A DNA stretch of 52,167 nt, from positions 1 through 52,167 of the forward strand of contig JAUCBJ010007355.1 of the NCBI GenBank assembly GCA_032718475.1. The letters run 5' to 3'. This document shows, piece after piece, positions 10,656-18,979 of the stretch. Both the position numbers and the translations under genes were made by a program. Positions within the stretch are counted from its first letter, which is position 1; the number at the start of each line of letters is the position of its first letter. Source of the DNA: Nemertoderma westbladi (Eukaryota > Xenacoelomorpha > Nemertodermatida > Nemertodermatidae). The notes under the pieces are model-generated. The model worked only from the letters and a program-made list of their open reading frames with translations, was not told the DNA's origin and searched no databases.

Positions 10656-13600
10656 TCAACAGTCGTTATCGTCACCGTCGTAGACGTCCCCACTGTCATT
10701 CCCCCTACCTGTATCATCTCCCGTTGAGTTACTTTCTTCCCTATAGTATGGTTTTAAGTCCTTCACATTTACAGTAATAAGTCGAGAACGTGGATTTGGT
10801 TTTCCCGATTTTCCCAACAGTTTAATGGCATAACTTGATTTACCAACCTGATCAACAATAGCATAAGGACCCCTAAACCTGAAGCTCAGCTTCGTATTCT
10901 TACCTTTGGTCGTCCTATCATAGTATAATACAGACTGCCCCTTAGTGTAGGTTCGAATGTTACTGCGTTGGCGCTTCCCCAGCTTACCGTCGTGGTATTG
11001 TTTCTGTTTCACCTGTGTAAGCCTAAGAGCTTCCCTGGCTATCCCATGGGCCCGCTCCAAACGAAACCTTAATTCGTCTGCGAATGTTGCTTCATCTGCT
11101 AGCAAGCTGTACGGCCGGGCTATCTGCGTGTCTACTTGAGTTGTCGCCTGTCGCCCATACATTAAAGAGAAAGGAGTTTCCTTAAGTGTACTCTGAATCG
11201 AAGTATTATAATTAAACGCAACAGCGGGAATAAACTCGTCCCAATTATGCGGGTTGGTAGCTGTCAACGATAACATGTTTACAGCTAACTGGTTAATGCG
11301 TTCTGTAAGACCATTGCAAGCTGGGTGGTATACCGACGTAAATACGGAAACAATACCAAACATTGCAGTTAATTCCTTGAATAAATTAGACGTGAAATTA
11401 CTACCCCTATCGCTTAATAAACTCTCGGGGGCGCCGTATATAAGAAAAATACCATCCACTAAAGCCCTGGCAACGGTAGCGGCTTCTTCATTTGGTAACG
11501 GGAGGAGGGAAGCGTAACGAGTAAGATGATCAACTACTGTAAGGATAACCTTGTTACCTTTAGATGACGTCTGGAAGCCTTTAACGATATCAATTGAAAG
11601 GCGTTGCAAGACACGTTCAACGACTGGGAGAGGTGACAGTGGTTGGGTCTGAGGGACGCCCTTCCTACGCTGGCATGGGTCACATTCACGAATGTGCTGC
11701 TTAACATTATCCTTTATACCTACCCAATAATACTTCATATGGATAGCACCTACCGTTTTATCAATACCCATGTGAGACTTTTCATCGTGACACATGGATA
11801 TAATTTGTTGCCTTAGTAACTTAGGAACTACAATCTGTACCTTCGATTTACCGTTACTTGTTGATAAATGGCAGAGTATATTGTCAACCATAACATATTG
11901 TGCTCTAAACTTGAGCATGTAACGATACTCGTGTAGCGATTTGCGCACATCGGCATCGGCTATTGTTACAGCTGTGTCCAGTAATGTATCAATCATAGGC
12001 TGTAAGTTATTGTCTTCTGATTGTAACTTACGCAAGGCAGTCAATGTGCAGTACTGTTGGCCGCCCGGAAGTGTCCAATTATTATTATTGTCATTATTGA
12101 TAATGTATGTGACGTCACTATCGTGGTTGGGTCTGTCTGGGGAACTTACCATGTCACATGGATTAGGTTTTGGCGGCTGCACGCCATTGTCTAGGTCCAC
12201 CTCAACAGCGTTTGGTCTATCGCTATCATTATGTAGGTCTAAATTGGCTAGTCCTATCAAGCAATAATTATCTGACGAGACTGAGTCATTATGCATAGGG
12301 GGAAGTAACGTATCCATGGCAACTGGTTCATTAGAAACGGTTTCGTCTCGTTGGTTGCCAGGGGTTACCTGTAATGGTATTCTAGAAAGACAATCAGCGC
12401 GGTTAAGTCGGCCTGGCCTGTAAACAAAATTGAAATTAAATTCAGACAGTTTAACGGCCCATCGCTGCAAACGCCCTGGAAGTTCGAGTTTGGTCTGTAA
12501 ACAACTGAGTGGTTTATGATCCGAAACTAACGTAAATGCGCGGCCAATGAGGTAAAACCTGTGTTTCTGCATTGCCCAGACCACGGCTAAAGCCTCAAGC
12601 TCCGTAATGGACCACTTTCTCTCAGCGTTGCTTAGCGACCTCGATGAGTAAGCGATTACGCCCGCATCCTGATATAAAACAGCTCCTAAAGCTATACCAC
12701 TAGCGTCAGTCTCTAAGTAAAACGGCTGGTCGAAATCAGGGTGTTCTAGAATAGGGTTATTAATTAGGCGTTTCTTAAGGAATGTAAAAGCCTGCTCACA
12801 ATCGCTTGTCCATACGAACTCTTGGTTTTTCCTTAACAACACGTTCAAGGGAGCTACAATCTTACCATAATCCTTAATAAATTTCCTATAGTAACCACAT
12901 AATCCTAGGAAGCTATAAAGTTGCTTTGCATTGGCCGGTCGCGGAAAATCAACCATGGCTTGGACCTTATCCTTGTCCATATGCTGCCCTGAGCTATCTA
13001 TCACATGGCCTAGGAATTTTACAGATGTCGCCCCGAACATGCACTTACTTGGTTTGAGCTTCAAGCCGAGATCGATAATTCTACGTAATAGAATGATAAT
13101 AGTACTTACGTGGGTGTCCCATTCCCGGGTATACAGTATGACGTCATCGAGGTAAACGAGAACGTACTCGATACCATGCAAAGCTAATTGCATAAGATTC
13201 TGGCAGCCAGAAGGGCTGGACTGGAGGCCAAAGGGCATTCTAACAAATTCGTAATGGCCACTATGTGTTACGAAAGCGGTTTTATGTGTATCTTCAGCGG
13301 CTAAGGGTACCTGCCAAAACATCGATTTAAAATCGAGTGTCGTAAAATATTTGGGCCGTGCTGTGCCAATTTCCGACAACATTTCGTCTATGCGCGGCAA
13401 AGGCCAAAATTGTGGCACAGCCGCAGCGTTAAGGCGGCGAAGATCAACGCAAAACCGCCACTTACCATCTTTTTTTTTACTTAATATTATTGGTGCCCCC
13501 CACTCACTGTTGCTAGGTTGAATAACACCTGCGGCTAACATATTGCCTACCTGTTTGTCAATCTCTTTCCTAAGCCCCATAGGTACTGTACGTGGTCTCG

Positions 13601-14726
13601 TGTAAAAGGGCTTAGCCTCTGGTTTAAGTGGGATTCTATGTTCTAATAGGTCAGTCTTACCTATATCGCAATCTCCAAAGGAAAACGCCGCAGCATGTTG
13701 AGTAGCAATATCTATTAACTGGGTCCTCTGCTGAGGCTCCAAATGATCTAACGGTAATTCCTTAGCTAGATACTCCCTTTGTATGTCGCGCTCTACCGAG
13801 TCTTGTTTAACTTCTTTATTGAAGCTATCATTATCTACTGTACAATATAATGCAATTTTCTGATTGCGATATATTGTAACCGGGTAGTTATTCGGATTTA
13901 ATAACTGCACTGGGACCTTACCTGATCCGTCCAATGGGTTAGAAACTACACTTCGCGCAGTTAGATACGAACCCCTTGATTTTACTAACGGCTCTATCAT
14001 TACCGACTCTGCTAATAATCCATTATCATACAATTTCCCTGCCAGTCTCACCTGTGTCCCTGCTGGGATCGTAGTCTTATCTATCGCAGAAACAAAACAA
14101 CAAAAAGGGTTTGTACTCTTACCGTTACCAGCGTTGCTGGGCGTGTTTAACCTGGCAAAGTACACTCTTTCCTGGTTGGTTAGAACCAAACATCTGTCTA
14201 GAAAATCTATGGACGCACAAGCAATACTTACGAAATCTAACCCTAACAGAAATGGGGGAATCCCAACACAAGATAAGTCTGCTACGTGGACCTCGAGGGA
14301 AACCGAAAAATTGCTTGTAACTGATATTTGTAAAGTAGCCAATCCCATAGGTTTAACCTGTCCCCCTATACCGCTAATATGTGGTAAATCAAGGGCACGC
14401 AACTGCACACCGGATGGGAGTTTCCTAAAATCTATCAGGGAATAATGTGAGCCACTATCTAAAAATGCTTCACCATCCTCGTTTTCGATTCTTACTGGAA
14501 AATGCATGTCTAGTTTATTGGACACTACAGCTGTGTACATTGAAGCTGGATTGGGATTTAAATCCCGGTTTGTGTTAGGATTGGGATTAGGGTTAAAATT
14601 AGGGTTAGGGTTGTAAGTAGGGTTAGGGTTGTAATTCGGGTTAGAGTATTGCCTGTTAGGATTTGAGTCGGTATTCGTACGTGGTCTAGTGCAATTTCGA
14701 TAGAAGGATAATTGAAGAGTTATCAA
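10656..14726 (-). CDS. pol: Gypsy Pol polyprotein (PR-RT-RH-IN)
   Basis: One 1356-codon frame without interruption. The first ~9 codons (14700-14726) come from the inserted LINE; native sequence starts just after, inside the gag zinc knuckle. An Asn-Pro-rich linker (about residues 25-62) is followed by protease with FLDSGSHYSLI, RT (about 380-600) with WRFCVDLRRLN, TTLDFKSMFWQV and the catalytic YLDDVILY, and RNase H with YLETDASGIALGAVLY and VSDHKPL. The integrase has a His/Cys finger (CHDEKSHMG to CDPCQRR), the catalytic Asp of SIDIVKG, the Asp of LLSDRGSNF and the Glu of LTERINQ. A GPY/F-like module (FRFRGPYAIVDQ) lies near the end. All active-site residues are present. Normally made as a Gag-Pol fusion; no separate pol start is expected, so expression is now uncoupled by the LINE. 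Confidence 0.95.
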   Translation of the reverse strand: MITLQLSFYRNCTRPRTNTDSNPNRQYSNPNYNPNPTYNPNPNFNPNPNPNTNRDLNPNPASMYTAVVSNKLDMHFPVRIENEDGEAFLDSGSHYSLIDFRKLPSGVQLRALDLPHISGIGGQVKPMGLATLQISVTSNFSVSLEVHVADLSCVGIPPFLLGLDFVSIACASIDFLDRCLVLTNQERVYFARLNTPSNAGNGKSTNPFCCFVSAIDKTTIPAGTQVRLAGKLYDNGLLAESVMIEPLVKSRGSYLTARSVVSNPLDGSGKVPVQLLNPNNYPVTIYRNQKIALYCTVDNDSFNKEVKQDSVERDIQREYLAKELPLDHLEPQQRTQLIDIATQHAAAFSFGDCDIGKTDLLEHRIPLKPEAKPFYTRPRTVPMGLRKEIDKQVGNMLAAGVIQPSNSEWGAPIILSKKKDGKWRFCVDLRRLNAAAVPQFWPLPRIDEMLSEIGTARPKYFTTLDFKSMFWQVPLAAEDTHKTAFVTHSGHYEFVRMPFGLQSSPSGCQNLMQLALHGIEYVLVYLDDVILYTREWDTHVSTIIILLRRIIDLGLKLKPSKCMFGATSVKFLGHVIDSSGQHMDKDKVQAMVDFPRPANAKQLYSFLGLCGYYRKFIKDYGKIVAPLNVLLRKNQEFVWTSDCEQAFTFLKKRLINNPILEHPDFDQPFYLETDASGIALGAVLYQDAGVIAYSSRSLSNAERKWSITELEALAVVWAMQKHRFYLIGRAFTLVSDHKPLSCLQTKLELPGRLQRWAVKLSEFNFNFVYRPGRLNRADCLSRIPLQVTPGNQRDETVSNEPVAMDTLLPPMHNDSVSSDNYCLIGLANLDLHNDSDRPNAVEVDLDNGVQPPKPNPCDMVSSPDRPNHDSDVTYIINNDNNNNWTLPGGQQYCTLTALRKLQSEDNNLQPMIDTLLDTAVTIADADVRKSLHEYRYMLKFRAQYVMVDNILCHLSTSNGKSKVQIVVPKLLRQQIISMCHDEKSHMGIDKTVGAIHMKYYWVGIKDNVKQHIRECDPCQRRKGVPQTQPLSPLPVVERVLQRLSIDIVKGFQTSSKGNKVILTVVDHLTRYASLLPLPNEEAATVARALVDGIFLIYGAPESLLSDRGSNFTSNLFKELTAMFGIVSVFTSVYHPACNGLTERINQLAVNMLSLTATNPHNWDEFIPAVAFNYNTSIQSTLKETPFSLMYGRQATTQVDTQIARPYSLLADEATFADELRFRLERAHGIAREALRLTQVKQKQYHDGKLGKRQRSNIRTYTKGQSVLYYDRTTKGKNTKLSFRFRGPYAIVDQVGKSSYAIKLLGKSGKPNPRSRLITVNVKDLKPYYREESNSTGDDTGRGNDSGDVYDGDDNDC
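14579..14655 (-). repeat. Telomere-like (AACCCT)n coding the Asn-Pro linker
   Basis: The plus strand shows repeated TTAGGG (ATTAGGGTTAGGGTTG, GTAGGGTTAGGGTTG). Read on the minus strand in the pol frame these hexamers give alternating Asn and Pro (AAC CCT), the linker between nucleocapsid and protease. Confidence 0.8.
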
Positions 14727-15916
14727 AAAAGAAAGACAGGCATCTGGCTGTTATCTTTGTTGACTTCTTCAAGGCCTTTGATTCAGTCTCTCGCTCACGT
14801 ATGTTCAGCATACTTTCATTATATGGGATTCCTGATGAAATTATTGCAGCAATCAGATCAGTATACGATGGTTCGACAACATTTGTGTCTACTGTTGACG
14901 GTGACACAGAACCATTTGAAGTGTTATGGGGCGTCCTCCAAGGAGACACACTTGCACCATTCTTGTTCATTATTGTGGTTGACTATGTTCTACGCATGTC
15001 CTTAGATCATCATAATGATGATGGGGTGATGATAACTCCACCTACTGGCTCCAGAAGTCGAGGAAATCCTGCCAAGTACCTAACTGATCTAGACTTTGCT
15101 GATGACTTAGGAGTACTCTCAGAATCATTAGAGGGAGCCCAGCGGCTCCTCAGCTCATTAGAACATGCTGCTTCTAGTGTTGGTCTTTTTATTAACTCCA
15201 GAAAGACCAAAATTCTGACAGTTAACTTTGAAAGTCCTCAGCAAGTCTCTGATCGGATGAGCATAAGCTCAAAGGATGGTATGCTTGAGCATGTGGACGA
15301 CTTCTGTTACCTGGGATCATGGATCCGGAAGTCAGGTGAGGACCTTCGAATACGTAAGGGAAAGGCATGGGCAGCCTTGAATAGGCTTTCCAGGATTTGG
15401 AAGTCACCTAGAATTAATCGGAAACTTAAGGTCCGATTATTTAGAGCAGCAGTAGTTCCAGTACTCCTCTACGGGAGTCCATGCTGGGCTCTAACTGCTG
15501 AGGACACCAAATCTCTGGATGGCACATTTACAAGAATGCTACGCCGGGTACATTGTGTCAAGTACAATGCACACATCTCCAACCAGACACTATATAACAT
15601 TGGAGGTGTCTCATTGGTTCCCCCAAGCTTGACACTAGAACAAAATCGCCTCCGCTTTGCAGGACATTGCTTTCGCCGTGAGGACCAGCCAGTGCATAAT
15701 CTTGTACTTTGGCAGCCTCATGGAGTGAATAAGCATGGTGGACAGCCCATGACTTTCTTGAGACGCATCTTAAAGGACACTGGCCTTAAAGATGCGGATG
15801 ATCTAGCAAATGTCATGGGTGATAGGGAGTTGTGGCGGTGCAATTTTGTTGACAAGCCGGCACAGCATTCTTAAAAATGCAGCTGCAATGCAGCATGCCG
15901 ATCCTAGTAGTAGTAG
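14700..15916 (+). mobile_element. LINE B copy 2, 5'-truncated, inserted in gypsy gag-pol
   Basis: 1.2 kb, nearly identical to 9363-9449 plus 17586-18719. It ends with the same hairpin and (TAG)n tail. The 13-bp direct repeat TAGTGCAATTTCG (14687-14699 and 15917-15929) is its target duplication, overlapping the TAG tail by a few bases. Only the RT palm/thumb and C-terminus are carried, as expected for an incomplete reverse transcript. Confidence 0.92.
14801..15874 (+). CDS. LINE B RT C-terminal half (copy 2)
   Basis: An open frame of 357 codons from an internal Met; RT sequence also continues upstream in frame (FVDFFKAFDSVSRSR) to the truncation at 14700. Visible blocks are GVLQGDTLAPFLF (RT motif 4/5), LDFADDLGVL (catalytic Asp pair), KTKILTVNF, CYLGSWIRKSGEDLR, VPVLLYGSPCWAL, then MLRRVHCVKYN, FAGHCFRREDQPV and DRELWRCNFV. 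It has no stops or shifts, consistent with a very young copy, but it lacks the endonuclease and the N-terminal half of RT and cannot be autonomous. Confidence 0.85.
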   Translation: MFSILSLYGIPDEIIAAIRSVYDGSTTFVSTVDGDTEPFEVLWGVLQGDTLAPFLFIIVVDYVLRMSLDHHNDDGVMITPPTGSRSRGNPAKYLTDLDFADDLGVLSESLEGAQRLLSSLEHAASSVGLFINSRKTKILTVNFESPQQVSDRMSISSKDGMLEHVDDFCYLGSWIRKSGEDLRIRKGKAWAALNRLSRIWKSPRINRKLKVRLFRAAVVPVLLYGSPCWALTAEDTKSLDGTFTRMLRRVHCVKYNAHISNQTLYNIGGVSLVPPSLTLEQNRLRFAGHCFRREDQPVHNLVLWQPHGVNKHGGQPMTFLRRILKDTGLKDADDLANVMGDRELWRCNFVDKPAQHS

Positions 15917-16969
15917 TAGTGCAATTTCGGCTATAATGTCCCGGTTCCCCACAGTTGTAGCAAGTAACCGAACTGTTGCTACTGTAGTTATTAGATCGTG
16001 GTGTAAACCCTCTGTTACTGCTGTCCCGTGAGTTGCCCGTACCGCTAGTACCAGTCCACCTTGCGTTGGGGTCAAACCAGTTATTCTGTCCCCGACCGTG
16101 ATTATCGCGGCTATAATTATTATTGTAATTGGCGCGTGGGTAGCTACTGGTATTTGGTGTCTGATTGGACAGTTTCAGTTGTAAGTCCTTCAGTTGTCTT
16201 TCTAGATAACTCATATCAGTCTGTTTTGGGGACTGTTCTGAAAAACGAACCTTACTGTATGAAGTTTGTCTGGGACTGGGAGGCGGTTCCCTGGGCCTAT
16301 TACTCTGGTCCCTACGATCGCCCAATTCACAGCCAAATATACCATTATTTTCCTGTCTTAAATAAAGTTCCTCGCGCCTAGCACGGTGAACTGCCTCCCC
16401 AAAATTGCGCGGTTCTGTTAACCGTATACTTCTCGCTAATTCAGGGGAAATCCCTCTATAAAATATTGGCAAAAGTAAAAGTTCCCGTTGCTCAGTGCTC
16501 ATTCCCGGAAAAGCTTGTACCCCTAAACTAGTTATAATATCGGAAAATTCAGAAATAGTTTCCCCCACCTTCTGTTTACGATCTAGTAATTCATTGTACA
16601 CAAAACTAGTATCCTGGGGGCAAAAACGGGCACGTAAAATATCACGAATTGCATCATAGTTTTCCTGTTCATGTTCAGCCAGTTCATCAAGGACACGTGC
16701 AGCCCTACCGGTTAAATAAACAGGCACAATCTTACCGAGAGCATCGTTCTTCCACCCCCTGAGTCTGGCGATCCGTGTAACGAGGGCGAGAGAGAACCAC
16801 GACGCAACTTTGAAACAGCTCCCGATGACTTGTAGAGGAACGAATGTTCGTCCGTGCTGTCTGGATGAGGAGAACCAGAAGCGGAACGCAGTTTCTGCCG
16901 ATAGGAAGGCTTACCCGTGGGAAAGTTAACGCTTCCAGCTTGTTTGCGCTCGGGTCGACGCGCAGGCAT
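15917..16969 (-). pseudogene. gag: Gypsy Gag (capsid/nucleocapsid), split and probably frameshifted
   Basis: The likely start is the ATG at 16969 (MPARRPERKQAGSVNFPTGK). About 45 codons on, the capsid-like reading continues in another frame: FVPLQVIGSCFKVASWFSLA leads through GWKNDALGKIVPVYLTGRA into the long frame usually seen from 16727. This implies a 1-base indel near 16845. The capsid region shows QRELLLLPIFYRGISPELAR and FGEAVHRARREELYLR. It is followed by a Ser/Asn/Arg-rich stretch and the first part of a CCHC knuckle (CYNCGEPGH). The LINE B insertion falls inside this knuckle, separating Gag from Pol. Confidence 0.8.
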
Positions 16970-17145
16970 ACAGTGGAATAATCGTCAGAGACCCGCCACC
17001 CACAGTCTGACTGCCTGATACAGTGATGGGTACGGTAGTTGGTCGTGGTAGCGACTAGCGATAGCCTCGTAGGCCAGACAGAGTTAGAGTACCTGTTGCC
17101 GGTAGCGGGTAGCGCGGTAGGCCTGTCAGACTGTCAGTTTCTCTA
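16970..17145 (-). other. Leader between gypsy primer site and gag
   Basis: About 175 bases of untranslated leader on the minus strand. No splice donor or packaging structure can be assigned by eye. Confidence 0.5.
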
Positions 17146-17163
17146 CTCCCGGACAAGCCCCCA
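17146..17163 (-). promoter_or_regulatory. Primer binding site, tRNA-Pro type
   Basis: Minus-strand TGGGGGCTTGTCCGGGAG directly follows the 5' LTR. It differs at two positions from the well-known tRNA-Pro primer site TGGGGGCTCGTCCGGGAT of gammaretroviruses, so the 3' end of a tRNA-Pro is the likely primer. Confidence 0.85.
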
Positions 17164-17581
17164 TGTGGAAGCGCTATCGGCGCCCGGTCCCGGATCCACG
17201 GCCACGCACTATCCCGCTCGAGGGGTGAGCTGGAGAGGACTGAAGTAAAACTAGGAAACCAGCTGCAGTATATCAGTATATTGTGTATTGAGATACATGG
17301 ATAACAAATAATGATGTGATACAATCAGACAATGAAACTAATAACGAACTACCTACAAAACATGACTGACAACCCTACACCGGTAAGTCATCTCAATAAC
17401 TAAACTGAATGATAACTCACTGACTGCGCCCTGCCCCCAGGACTATATCCCTGACAGCTACCGAACAACCAGCTGTTCACACCCTAGGTGCTAACAAGAT
17501 ACTACTATATCATACCTACCTAACCTATACAATACATACTTATCAGTCCAATAATACACCATCCCATAATACAATATCACA
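17164..17581 (-). repeat. 5' LTR of gypsy element (418 bp)
   Basis: This is the transcription-side LTR for the minus-strand element, with ends TGTG...CACA on the plus strand. It is 415/418 identical to the other LTR. The promoter should lie within it; no clear TATA box stands out. Confidence 0.93.
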
Positions 17582-17585
17582 TCAG

Positions 17586-18673
17586 TCTCTCGCTCACGTA
17601 TGTTCAGCATACTTTCATTATATGGGATTCCTGATGAAATTATTGCAGCAATCAGATCAGTATACGATGGTTCGACAACATTTGTGTCTACTGTTGACGG
17701 TGACACAGAACCATTTGAAGTGTTATGGGGCGTCCTCCAAGGAGACACACTTGCACCATTCTTGTTCATTATTGCGGTTGACTATGTTCTACGCATGTCC
17801 TTAGATCATCATAATGATGATGGGGTGATGATAACTCCACCTACTGGCTCCAGAAGTCGAGGAAATCCTGCCAAGTACCTAACTGATCTAGACTTTGCTG
17901 ATGACTTAGGAGTACTCTCAGAATCATTAGAGGGAGCCCAACGGCTCCTCAGCTCATTAGAACATGCTGCTTCTAGTGTTGGTCTTTTTATTAACTCCAG
18001 AAAGACCAAAATTCTGACAGTTAACTTTGAAAGTCCTCAGCAAGTCTCTGATCGGATTAGCCTAAGCTCAAAGGATGGTATGCTTGAGCATGTGGACGAC
18101 TTCTGTTACCTGGGATCATGGATCCGGAAGTCAGGTGAGGACCTTCGAATACGTAAGGGAAAGGCATGGGCAGCCTTGAATAGGCTTTCCAGGATTTGGA
18201 AGTCACCGAGAATTAATCGGAAACTTAAGGTCCGATTATTTAGAGCAGCAGTAGTTCCAGTACTCCTCTACGGGAGTCCATGCTGGGCTCTAACTGCTGA
18301 GGACACCAAATCTCTGGATGGCACATTCACAAGAATGCTACGCCGGGTTCATTGTGTCAAGTACAATGCACACATCTCCAACCAGACACTATATAACATT
18401 GGAGGTGTCTCATTGGTTCCCCCAAGCTTGACACTAGAACAAAATCGCCTCCGCTTTGCAGGACATTGCTTTCGCCGTGAGGACCAGCCAGTGCATAATC
18501 TTGTACTTTGGCAGCCTCATGGAGTGAATAAGCATGGTGGACAGCCCATGACTTTCTCGAGACGCATCTTAAAGGACACTGGCCTTAAAGATGCGGATGA
18601 TCTAGCAAATGTCATGGGTGATAGGGAGTTGTGGCGGTGCAATTTTGTTGACAAGCCGGCACAGCATTCTTAA
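17586..18673 (+). pseudogene. LINE B copy 1 ORF: RT C-terminal half after the gypsy insertion
   Basis: This continues the frame interrupted at 9449. From MFSILSLYGIPDEII (17600) it runs 357 codons to the stop TAA, with the same blocks as copy 2: GVLQGDTLAPFLF, LDFADDLGVL, VPVLLYGSPCWAL, FAGHCFRREDQPV. It differs from 14801-15874 at only a few residues (for example IIAVDY for IIVVDY). It is intact but cut off from its N-terminal half by 8.1 kb. Confidence 0.85.
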
Positions 18674-18719
18674 AAATGCAGCTGCAATGCAGCATGCCAA
18701 TCCTAGTAGTAGTAGTAGT

Positions 18720-18979
18720 TAAAGAATATAATTTTAGTCGCACTTACAGTAAAAGTAGAGAACGATGTATTGTACAGTACAGTGTACTGTAAACACAGAC
18801 TTATTTTGTCATCTGTAAATGATTTATTGCTGTATTTTAACTTAAACCTTTTACCTTAACATTATTTGTCTTTAATTAATCACTTGAATAATATTGTATT
18901 CTTTATGAATATTGATGAAATCCATTTATTCACATCTTTATATCCATAAATCCATTGCTGTTACTAAAACAACTGTAAG
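18720..18979. other. Unique AT-rich spacer
   Basis: The sequence between the LINE B tail and the 33-bp satellite. Nothing recognisable was seen. Confidence 0.5.

Larger units (their letters stand above)
9450..17581 (-). mobile_element. Full-length Ty3/gypsy LTR retrotransposon, minus strand
   Basis: 8132 bp bounded by two 418-bp LTRs and by the 4-bp direct repeat TCAG (9446-9449 and 17582-17585), a target duplication within LINE B. The order on the minus strand is 5' LTR (17164-17581), primer site, leader, gag, pol with protease, RT, RNase H and integrase, polypurine tract, 3' LTR (9450-9867). Protease-RT-RH-IN order defines Ty3/gypsy. No envelope gene is present: the 775 bp after pol hold no meaningful frame. 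A LINE B copy (14700-15916) splits gag from pol. The LTRs differ at only 3 of 418 positions, which means a recent insertion. Confidence 0.93.
7896..18719 (+). mobile_element. LINE B copy 1 (RTE-like), interrupted by the gypsy element
   Basis: An APE-type LINE on the plus strand in two parts: about 7905-9449 and 17582-18719. The 8.1-kb LTR element lies between them. The 3' end is a (TAG)n tail (18704-18719) preceded by a small hairpin, GCTGCAATGCAGC, shared with the copies ending at 15916 and 46384. The 5' end is truncated within the endonuclease. The C-terminal style (FAGHCFRREDQPVHNLVLW, then DRELWR) resembles RTE/RTE-X-type elements common in cnidarians and lancelets; the clade is not certain. 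Confidence 0.75.
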
